From JBFWQM01 sp050249455 (lineage in GTDB: Bacteria > Pseudomonadota > Alphaproteobacteria > MPNO01 > VGEU01): DNA of 23,694 nt. Positions 8,160 through 16,836 of this stretch are shown here, piece by piece (the stretch's first letter is position 1; each line of letters starts with the position of its first letter). Both the position numbers and the translations under genes were made by a program. The notes under the pieces are model-generated. The model was given only the letters and a program-made list of their open reading frames with translations. It did not search any database and had not been told where the DNA came from. Where the stretch lies: positions 1 to 23,694 of the forward strand of contig JBFWQM010000063.1 of NCBI GenBank assembly GCA_050249455.1. Direction: 5' to 3'.

Positions 8160-8585
8160 ATGAACGACAGGTCATATGCCGGCGACGTCGATGCCAAGGA
8201 GGCGTGGAACATGCTCGAGGGGGATGCGGCCGCGGTCCTTGTCGATGTGCGCACCCGCGCCGAATGGGAGTTCGTCGGCGTGCCCTCTCTCGAGGCGCTG
8301 GGCAAGCGCCCGGTGATGGTCGAATGGCAGCCTTTCCCCAACACCGGCCCCAATCCCGAATTCGCGCGCCAGCTCGCCGCGGCGGGCGTCGGGTCCGACC
8401 GCACGGTGCTGTTCATCTGCCGTTCCGGCGGCCGGTCGGCCTCGGCTGCGACGCTGATGACGGCGCAGGGCTATAGCCGCTGCTACAACGTCGCCGGCGG
8501 CTTCGAGGGTCCGCCCGACGGGGACAGGCACCGCGGCCAAATAGATGGATGGAAGGCCCTCGGGCTGCCCTGGGTTCAGGGGTGA
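8160..8585 (+). CDS. rhodanese-like domain protein, directly upstream of dnaA
   Basis: 141 aa, a single rhodanese domain. Such proteins carry persulfide on a cysteine and move sulfane sulfur between partners. VLVDVRTRAEWEFVGVP is the family's N-terminal CH2A-like element, and the active loop is CRSGGRSAS, whose Cys is the persulfide carrier. The end GFEGPPDGDRHRGQIDGWKALGLPW is common in small bacterial rhodaneses of this type. ATG 8160 follows a G-rich stretch that can serve as Shine-Dalgarno; a longer frame from 8127 is less likely. The stop is 3 bp before the dnaA ATG, so the two genes are almost certainly co-transcribed. I know of no functional link between them. Confidence 0.93.
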   Translation: MNDRSYAGDVDAKEAWNMLEGDAAAVLVDVRTRAEWEFVGVPSLEALGKRPVMVEWQPFPNTGPNPEFARQLAAAGVGSDRTVLFICRSGGRSASAATLMTAQGYSRCYNVAGGFEGPPDGDRHRGQIDGWKALGLPWVQG

Positions 8586-8588
8586 ACC

Positions 8589-9986
8589 ATGGCAGTCGGG
8601 GGAATGGATCCGCGCCTCGCCGCGCAATGGGCCCGCATTCGCGGCATGCTGCGCCGGGAAATCGGCGACGCCGCGTTCAAGAGCTGGATGTCGAAGGTCA
8701 CCCTGGTCGAGAAGGACGAGACCGTCATCCGACTCGCCACGCCGACCCGGTTCATGCGCGACTTCGTCGAACAGCATTACGGTGAGCGGCTGGCCGTGCT
8801 GTGGCGCGAGGAGGACCGGCGGATCGCCGGGATCGAGATCGCGGTGCAGGTCGAGATGGTGCCGCAGACGGTGACGCGTCACGTCGACAAGCCGCCGGCG
8901 CCGCGCGTCGAGCTGCCGGCGCCGGCCGCGGCGGACGAGCCGGGCGCGCCCTGCGCGCTGTTCGGCGCCGCGCTCGACCCGCGCTTCACGTTCGAGGCCT
9001 TCGTCGTCGGCAAGCCGAACGAGCTCGCCTTCGCCGCCGCGCGCCGCGTCGCCGAGGCGCCGAAGGTGCAGTACAACCCGCTGTTCCTCTACGGCGGCGT
9101 CGGGCTCGGCAAGACCCACCTGATGCACGCGATCGCCTGGCACATCCGCACCCAGACGCCGGAACGCAAGGTCGTCTACCTGTCGGCCGAGCAGTTCATG
9201 CACCACTTCATCACGGCGATCCGCTACAAGAACACCCACGCCTTCAAGGACCAGTTCCGCTCGGTCGACGTGCTGATGATCGACGACGTGCAGTTCATCA
9301 ACAGCGGCAAGGAATCGACCCAGGAGGAATTCTTCCACACCTTCAACGCCCTGGTGGATTCGAACCGCCAGGTGATCGTGTCCGCCGACAAGTCGCCGTC
9401 CGACCTGGAGGACATGGAGGAGCGGTTGCGCTCGCGGCTCGGCTGGGGGCTGGTCGCCGACATCCACGCCACCACCTACGAGCTCCGCCTCGGCATCCTG
9501 CAGGCCAAGGCCGACCAGCAGGGCATCGCGATCCCGGAGGACGTGCTCAAGTTCCTCGCCCACAAGATCACCACCAACGTCCGCGAGCTGGAAGGCGCGC
9601 TCAACCGGATCGTCGCCCACTCCGTCCTGATCGGCCGCGACATCACGGTGGAGATGTGCCAGGACGCGCTGCGCGATCTCCTGAAGGCGAGCGAGCGGCG
9701 CATCACCATCGACGAGATCCAGAAGCGGGTGGCGGAGCACTTCAACATCCGGCTGTCCGACATGGGCTCGGAGCGGCGGTCGCGCGCGGTGGCCCGCCCG
9801 CGCCAGGTCGCCATGTACCTGGCGAAGCAACTCACCACCCGGTCGCTGCCGGAGATCGGGCGCAAGTTCGGCGGCCGCGACCACACCACAGTCATGCACG
9901 CCGTGCGCAAGATCGAGGAGCTGCAGCGCACCGACCCCAACATCGCCGAGGACGTGCAGCTCCTGCGCAAGATGCTGGAGCAGTAG
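8589..9986 (+). CDS. dnaA: chromosomal replication initiator protein DnaA
   Basis: 465 aa. DnaA binds DnaA boxes at oriC as an ATP-bound oligomer, opens the duplex and recruits DnaB. Domain I is about residues 8-90 (WARIRGMLRREIGDAAFKSWM), with a short Pro/Ala linker at 100-125. The AAA+ core has Walker A GGVGLGKT (169-176), Walker B VLMIDDVQF (228-236), the sensor SADKSPSDL, and ERLRSRLGWGLVADI with the Arg-finger region. Domain IV carries the DNA-binding helix-turn-helix with ARPRQVAMYLAKQLT and the signature GGRDHTTVMHAVRKIEEL. AGGGG sits upstream of the ATG. The linker is short compared with E. coli. It is co-transcribed with the rhodanese gene. Confidence 0.99.
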   Translation: MAVGGMDPRLAAQWARIRGMLRREIGDAAFKSWMSKVTLVEKDETVIRLATPTRFMRDFVEQHYGERLAVLWREEDRRIAGIEIAVQVEMVPQTVTRHVDKPPAPRVELPAPAAADEPGAPCALFGAALDPRFTFEAFVVGKPNELAFAAARRVAEAPKVQYNPLFLYGGVGLGKTHLMHAIAWHIRTQTPERKVVYLSAEQFMHHFITAIRYKNTHAFKDQFRSVDVLMIDDVQFINSGKESTQEEFFHTFNALVDSNRQVIVSADKSPSDLEDMEERLRSRLGWGLVADIHATTYELRLGILQAKADQQGIAIPEDVLKFLAHKITTNVRELEGALNRIVAHSVLIGRDITVEMCQDALRDLLKASERRITIDEIQKRVAEHFNIRLSDMGSERRSRAVARPRQVAMYLAKQLTTRSLPEIGRKFGGRDHTTVMHAVRKIEELQRTDPNIAEDVQLLRKMLEQ

Positions 9987-10055
9987 CGGCGGGAACCCGC
10001 CGCCCGGCCTTCCGGCCTTGAAAGGGCCGGCCACGCGCGGTTGTGGCCGGCCTTT
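9987..10055 (+). terminator. tandem hairpins after dnaA, probable terminator
   Basis: Directly after the dnaA stop there is a perfect 7-bp stem (CGGCGGG-aa-CCCGCCG, 9987-10002). It is followed by a stronger hairpin with arms 10021-10034 and 10043-10055 (13 pairs with one bulged G, 8-base loop) that ends in CTTTCCC rather than a full T-run. The second hairpin is the better terminator candidate. It would separate dnaA from dnaN, so dnaN probably has its own promoter within 10056-10174, where I see no clear one. Confidence 0.5.
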
Positions 10056-10174
10056 CCCGTTATGTGCTATGTTTGCCGACCGCGCCAAAGCGGTGCGGCG
10101 CCGTGCCGTTCGGGGCCCGGCCCGACGGCGGCCGCAGCCGTCCTCAACGCATCGACGGGTCGCAGATCGACGCC

Positions 10175-11296
10175 ATGAGACTCACCATCGAACGCAGCGC
10201 GCTCCTGAAGTCGCTCGCGCACATCCACAGCGTGGTGGAGCGGCGGACGACCATTCCCATCCTGTCCAACGTGCTGCTGCGGGCCGACGATACCGGCCTC
10301 GGGCTGACCGCGACCGACATGGACCTCGCGGTGCAGGAACAGGCGCCGGCCGACGTCAGCCAGGCGGGCTCGACCACCGTGGCAGCGCATACGCTCTACG
10401 ACATCGTGCGCAAGCTGCCGGAAGGCGGCCAGATCGAGATCCGCTCTGGCGCGGAGCAGGGGCTCTTGCAGCTGCGCTGCGGCCGCTCCAACCTCAAGCT
10501 CGCTACACTGCCGAGCGAGGACTTCCCGGTGATGGCCGAAGGCGACCTGCCTTTCGGATTCGCGCTGCCGGCGGCGACCCTGGCGGCGCTGATCGACCGC
10601 ACCCGCTTCGCGATCTCGACCGAGGAGACGCGCTACTACCTGAACGGCATCTACCTGCACGCCGCCAAGCACAACTCGGCCGGCGTGCTGCGCGGCGTGG
10701 CCACCGACGGCCACCGCCTGGCGCGGGTGGAACTGCCGCTGCCGGCCGGCGCCGACGGGATGCCCGGCGTCATCGTGCCGCGCAAGGCGGTGCAGGAGGT
10801 GCGCCGCCTGCTCGACGACGCGCAGGGCGACGTCCATGTCGCGCTGTCCGACACCAAGATCAGGGTCGGCGTCGGCGACACGGTGCTGACGTCGAAGCTG
10901 ATCGACGGCACGTTCCCCGACTACGAGAGGGTGATCCCGTTCGCCAACGACAAGGTCATGCGGGTCAACGTGAAGGCGTTCTCGCAGGCTGTGGACCTCG
11001 TCTCCACCATCTCCACCGACAAGACGCGCGCGGTGAAGCTGAAGCTCGACAAGGACACCCTGGTCCTGTCGGCGACCAGCCCCGAGAGCGGCAGCGCGGT
11101 GGAGGAGATCGAGGTCAGCTACCGCGATGCGCCGATCGACATCGGATTCAACGCGCGCTACCTGCTCGACATCGCGCAGCAGATCGTCGGCGACGACGCG
11201 CAGTTCGTGCTCGCCGATGCCAATGCGCCGACCCTGGTGCGTGACGACGACGACCCGAGCGCGGTCTACGTCCTCATGCCGATGCGGGTTGGCTAG
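10175..11296 (+). CDS. dnaN: DNA polymerase III beta subunit (sliding clamp)
   Basis: 373 aa, the standard length. The protein forms the ring-shaped dimer that tethers DNA polymerase III and other enzymes to DNA. The start MRLTIERSALLKSLAHIHSVVE is the classic DnaN N-terminus, so ATG 10175 is chosen over an in-frame ATG at 10043 that would add 44 residues of unrelated sequence inside the dnaA terminator. Also seen: RRTTIPILSNVLL, FAISTEETRYYLNGIYL, and the end YVLMPMRVG, the conserved clamp C-terminus lining the partner-binding pocket. It lies 188 bp after dnaA. Confidence 0.98.
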   Translation: MRLTIERSALLKSLAHIHSVVERRTTIPILSNVLLRADDTGLGLTATDMDLAVQEQAPADVSQAGSTTVAAHTLYDIVRKLPEGGQIEIRSGAEQGLLQLRCGRSNLKLATLPSEDFPVMAEGDLPFGFALPAATLAALIDRTRFAISTEETRYYLNGIYLHAAKHNSAGVLRGVATDGHRLARVELPLPAGADGMPGVIVPRKAVQEVRRLLDDAQGDVHVALSDTKIRVGVGDTVLTSKLIDGTFPDYERVIPFANDKVMRVNVKAFSQAVDLVSTISTDKTRAVKLKLDKDTLVLSATSPESGSAVEEIEVSYRDAPIDIGFNARYLLDIAQQIVGDDAQFVLADANAPTLVRDDDDPSAVYVLMPMRVG

Positions 11297-11360
11297 CCAC
11301 GGTACGGAACCGCTGAGCATCACCGTCGCATCCAGGGCGGTCGCCGCCGGGCGGCCGGCG

Positions 11361-12506
11361 GTGGCGCGGATCGGGCTCACCGATTTCCGCGGCTATGCCC
11401 GGCTGCGCCTCGACCTCGATCCGCGGCCGGTGGTGCTGACCGGTCCCAACGGCGCCGGCAAGACCAACCTGCTCGAAGCCGTGTCGTTCCTGGTGCCCGG
11501 CCGCGGCCTGCGCCGTGCCCGACTGGCGGAGGTGGGACGGCGCGATCCGGGCGCCGCCGCCGGGCGGCCATGGGCGGTCGCGGCGACGGTGGCGACGCCC
11601 GACGGGCCGGTCGATATCGGCACCGGTCTGGAGGCGACGGAGGAGGCGGACGACGACGGCGCCGGCCGCCGCGCGGTGCGCATCGACGGCGTGGCGCGGC
11701 GCGGCCAAGCGGCGCTGGCGGACGTGGTGTCGGCGCTGTGGCTGACGCCGGAGATGGACCGGCTGTTCACCGAGAGCGCCGGCGCGCGCCGCCGCTTCCT
11801 CGACCGCATGGTCTATGGCTTCGATCGCGGTCATGCCGCCCGCGTCGCCGCCTACGAGCACGCGATGCGCGAGCGCGGGCGGCTGCTGCGCGAGGGCGCC
11901 GGTCGCGCCGACCCCGCCTGGCTCGGCGCGCTGGAGGCGCGGATGGCGGAGAACGGCATCGCCATCGTCGCCGCCCGCCAGGCCCTGGTCGGCCGGCTGA
12001 ACACGGCCTGCGCCAACGGGGTCGGGCCGTTCCCCGCCGCCCGCCTGTCGCTCGGCGGCGAGGTGGAGGCCTGGCTCGCCGCCGGTCCCGCGCTGGCGGC
12101 GGAGGACCGGCTGCGCGACCGCCTGGTGGCGGCGCGGCGAGAGGACGCGGAATCGGGCGGCGCGGCGGCCGGCGCCCATAAATCCGTGCTCGACGCGCAC
12201 CATATATTGAAGGGTGTCCCGGCGGCGCAGTGCTCCACCGGGGAGCAGAAGGCGCTGCTGGTCTCCATCACCCTGGCCCAGGCGCGGCTGCAGGCGGTGG
12301 AACGCGGCGCGCCGCCGATCCTCCTGCTCGACGAAGTGGCGGCCCACCTGGATGCCGCGCGTCGGGCGGCGCTCTATGAGGAGATCGCCGCGCTGGGCGC
12401 CCAGGCCTGGATGACGGGCACCGACGCGGACGCGTTCGCCCCCTGGGGCGCCGGCGCCCAGTTCCTCCGCGTGGAGGACGCCCGGCTGACGCCGGCCCGA
12501 CATTGA
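11361..12506 (+). CDS. recF: DNA replication and repair protein RecF
   Basis: 381 aa from GTG 11361. RecF is an SMC/ABC-like ATPase that, with RecO and RecR, loads RecA on gapped DNA. Visible: LTDFRGYARL at the start; Walker A GPNGAGKT (28-35) followed by NLLEAVSFLVPGRGLR; WLTPEMDRLFTESAGARRRFLDR; the ABC-type signature region CSTGEQKALL (about 291-300); and Walker B ILLLDEVAAHLD (from about 320). The GTG start aligns with the usual RecF N-terminus. A TTG at 11289, overlapping the dnaN stop, would add 24 residues and cannot be excluded; neither has a good Shine-Dalgarno. It lies between dnaN and gyrB, as is usual. Confidence 0.95.
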   Translation: MARIGLTDFRGYARLRLDLDPRPVVLTGPNGAGKTNLLEAVSFLVPGRGLRRARLAEVGRRDPGAAAGRPWAVAATVATPDGPVDIGTGLEATEEADDDGAGRRAVRIDGVARRGQAALADVVSALWLTPEMDRLFTESAGARRRFLDRMVYGFDRGHAARVAAYEHAMRERGRLLREGAGRADPAWLGALEARMAENGIAIVAARQALVGRLNTACANGVGPFPAARLSLGGEVEAWLAAGPALAAEDRLRDRLVAARREDAESGGAAAGAHKSVLDAHHILKGVPAAQCSTGEQKALLVSITLAQARLQAVERGAPPILLLDEVAAHLDAARRAALYEEIAALGAQAWMTGTDADAFAPWGAGAQFLRVEDARLTPARH

Positions 12507-12531
12507 CCGACCCAAAGGTTCGATCCGACCG

Positions 12532-14976
<2,445 letters not shown>

Positions 14977-14997
14977 TCCCTTCGCGTGCGCGGCCCT

Positions 14998-16110
14998 TCA
15001 CCGGCCGATCGCGCGCGCGATGGCGCGGCCGGCGACGGCATGGCCGGCCGCCGACCAGTGCGGATCGCAGCTCAGGAACATCTTCGAGTCCTCCTGGCCG
15101 ACGAACTCGCCGGCGAGGTCGTGGACGCGCAGCGACGGGTGCGCCGCCGCCATGCGCTGCAATCCCGCATGCCACGGCAAGTCCGCGCGGCCGGCGCCGG
15201 CGCGCAGCCGGGCGAGGTCGCGCGCGTCGGGCACGACGACGACGTGCACCGGCTTTCCGGCCGCGGCCGCGACCGTCCTGTCGAGGAAATGCAGCGCCGC
15301 TTCCTGTTGCTCGGGCACGGCGTCGAAATAGCCGGCGTAGCGGAAGTTCTGCATCTTGGCGCTGACCAGGAGATACCACACCGTCCGAACCGTGTTCATC
15401 GAGTAGGTGTAGCCGAGCAGGAAATGCTGGATGCGGGCCGCCGTGCCCGGCCGTTCCGCCGTGACCTGCCCGCTGCGCGCCGCGCCCTCCGGATAGAAGA
15501 TCGAATAGCCGCCGTCGCCCTCGCGCCGGTAGTACGGGCGCCAGCGGGTCGATCCGGCCCATTTCGCCGCCGCCGGGTCGTTGTCGGTGAAGTCGTTGCC
15601 CGGAAAGAACAGCACGATCACGCCGTCATGGTCGAACTGCGGCGCGAAGTGACGGTACAGCAGATCGTATTGCACCGGGCCGAGGTCGCCCGACGCGCCG
15701 AGGTTGTAGACCTCGACGCCGGCCTCCCTCTCGATCACCGCCTGCACGGTGTCGGCGATCGCGACGCCGTAGCCTTCGGCGAACGAATCGCCGATCAGCA
15801 GGTAGCGCGCGAGGCCGGGCGTCTTCGCGGGCGCGAACTCGGAGTCCCGCGCACCGGCTGCGTTGGAGACGTAGTCGACCGCGAAGCATGCGCCGGCATG
15901 GCGGTCGCGCCGGCTCGGCTTGTGCCAGGCGCCCCACGCCTCCCCCTCGGTCCGCCAGTCGAGCCCGTTCTCCATCGCCCGGAAATCGAGCGAGTAGGCG
16001 GGACGGTCGTTGACCAGCAGCAGGCCGAGGTGCGTCGCGACCGCCGAGAATCCTTCCAGCAGCAGCAGGCAGTACAGCGCCACGACGAGCGCCTTGGCGA
16101 TCCGGCTCAT
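14998..16110 (-). CDS. SGNH/GDSL-type hydrolase, membrane-anchored or secreted
   Basis: 370 aa. The N-terminal segment 5-30 (AKALVVALYCLLLLEGFSAVA) is a signal anchor or signal peptide, so the catalytic part is probably periplasmic. SGNH residues are visible: Ser109 in LLIGDSFAEGYGV (block I), Gly138 in YNLGASG, Asn172 in FFPGNDF, and Asp349/His351 in CDPHWSAAGH (block V). These enzymes are esterases or acyl- and acetyl-hydrolases acting on lipids or polysaccharides; the DSF, GND and DPHW style resembles domains acting on cell-surface glycans. The substrate is unknown. ATG 16110 is chosen because upstream in-frame sequence overlaps the GNAT gene. It converges on gyrB with a 21-bp gap, and lies between gyrB and a gyrB-tail remnant. 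Confidence 0.85.
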   Translation of the reverse strand: MSRIAKALVVALYCLLLLEGFSAVATHLGLLLVNDRPAYSLDFRAMENGLDWRTEGEAWGAWHKPSRRDRHAGACFAVDYVSNAAGARDSEFAPAKTPGLARYLLIGDSFAEGYGVAIADTVQAVIEREAGVEVYNLGASGDLGPVQYDLLYRHFAPQFDHDGVIVLFFPGNDFTDNDPAAAKWAGSTRWRPYYRREGDGGYSIFYPEGAARSGQVTAERPGTAARIQHFLLGYTYSMNTVRTVWYLLVSAKMQNFRYAGYFDAVPEQQEAALHFLDRTVAAAAGKPVHVVVVPDARDLARLRAGAGRADLPWHAGLQRMAAAHPSLRVHDLAGEFVGQEDSKMFLSCDPHWSAAGHAVAGRAIARAIGR

Positions 16111-16137
16111 CGTCCGCAGCGTGTCATCCGACCGCAG

Positions 16138-16222
16138 TTCAGCCCTTGTGGGCGACGTTGCGGAACCCCGGAGCGACGTCGTCCAGGCCGACGTCCTGAA
16201 GCTCGCCGGCCTGGACGTCCGC
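16138..16222 (+). pseudogene. degenerate duplicate of the gyrB 3' end
   Basis: On the plus strand this segment translates as SALVGDVAEPRSDVVQAD followed by VLKLAGLDV. It aligns without gaps to the last residues of GyrB (STLMGDVVEPRRDFIQTN then ALKVVNLDV). At the DNA level, 16150-16222 matches 14904-14976 at about 57 of 73 positions by hand count, ungapped, with the weaker match starting near 16138. The gyrB stop codon TGA is replaced by CGC. Similarity stops at the gyrB stop and does not extend far upstream. It lies in the same orientation as gyrB, 1246 bp downstream, and antisense to the 3' end of the GNAT gene. Confidence 0.8.
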
Positions 16223-16738
16223 ACCGCCGCGGCTGCGGGCGCGGTCGGCCAGGCGGTCGAAGGTGGCGCCGAAGGCCGCGCACACCCGCACGTCGGACAG
16301 CTCCGGCGCCATGGTGCGGTAGAAGCGCCGCGCCGAGCGGTTGCGGCGCAGCACCGACCAGAACATCCACCGTCCGCCGGCCTGGCGGCAGCGATCGGCC
16401 ACCGCGGCCATCAGGGCGCTGCCGACGCCGGCGCGGCGCGCACGGGCGCTGACATAGAGGTCGGAGAGATAGACCCCGCGCGAGGCGGAATCGGTATCGT
16501 AGCCGGGGTAGAACACGGCGTAGCCGGCCGGCGTGCCGTCGGCCTCGGCGATCACCGCTTGGAACGCCGGCTCGGGGCCGAAGCCGTCGCGGCGGAAGGT
16601 CTCGGCGGTCAGCCGCGACGGCCGGCCGCCGTCCGACACCGACAGCGCGCGGGCCATGGCGGCGATCGCCTCCGCGTCGTCGGGGGTCGCCGCGCGGACG
16701 CGCACGTCGGGACGGGGCCTGGGCTGCCAGCGCAACAT
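16139..16738 (-). CDS. GNAT-family N-acetyltransferase
   Basis: 199 aa from ATG 16738. The GNAT fold transfers an acetyl group from acetyl-CoA to an amine. VRVRAATPDDAEAIAAMARALS is the N-terminal strand and helix; VYLSDLYVSARARRAGVGSALM holds motif A with the acetyl-CoA loop (RRAGVG); SARRFYRTMAPE is motif B. The length is typical. An in-frame ATG at 16816 would add 26 basic residues across the promoter region and is less likely. The last 27 residues (ADVQAGELQDVG onward) lie outside the GNAT core and are encoded antisense to the gyrB-tail remnant, so the present C-terminus appears to have been acquired. The substrate is unknown. It is followed 28 bp later by the SGNH hydrolase gene, with which it may be co-transcribed. 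Confidence 0.86.
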   Translation of the reverse strand: MLRWQPRPRPDVRVRAATPDDAEAIAAMARALSVSDGGRPSRLTAETFRRDGFGPEPAFQAVIAEADGTPAGYAVFYPGYDTDSASRGVYLSDLYVSARARRAGVGSALMAAVADRCRQAGGRWMFWSVLRRNRSARRFYRTMAPELSDVRVCAAFGATFDRLADRARSRGGADVQAGELQDVGLDDVAPGFRNVAHKG

Positions 16739-16774
16739 GCCACGATAGTGCCATAGACCTGGGACGGTATATAG

Positions 16775-16795
16775 CGCCGCGCGCAAGGCGCGGCG
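16775..16795. other. hairpin in the GNAT / PBP divergent promoter region
   Basis: CGCCGCGC (16775-16782) and GCGCGGCG (16788-16795) form a perfect 8-bp stem with a 5-base loop in the 98-bp gap between the two divergent genes. TATATA (16768-16773) next to it could serve as a -10 element for either strand, but no matching -35 was found. An operator or leader structure is possible; the function is unproven. Confidence 0.35.
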
Positions 16796-16836
16796 AGCGC
16801 GCTTCCGGATTCGCACAAACGATGAACAAATAGGCC

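Noticed and set aside
14977..16300. Integrase or transposase gene that could explain the gyrB-tail duplication.
   Set aside because: The only genes in the interval are the SGNH hydrolase and the GNAT acetyltransferase; there is no recombinase motif on either strand.
16739..16816. N-terminal extension of the GNAT protein to ATG 16816.
   Set aside because: It would fill the divergent promoter region with a basic, non-conserved segment. ATG 16738 starts right before the GNAT domain.
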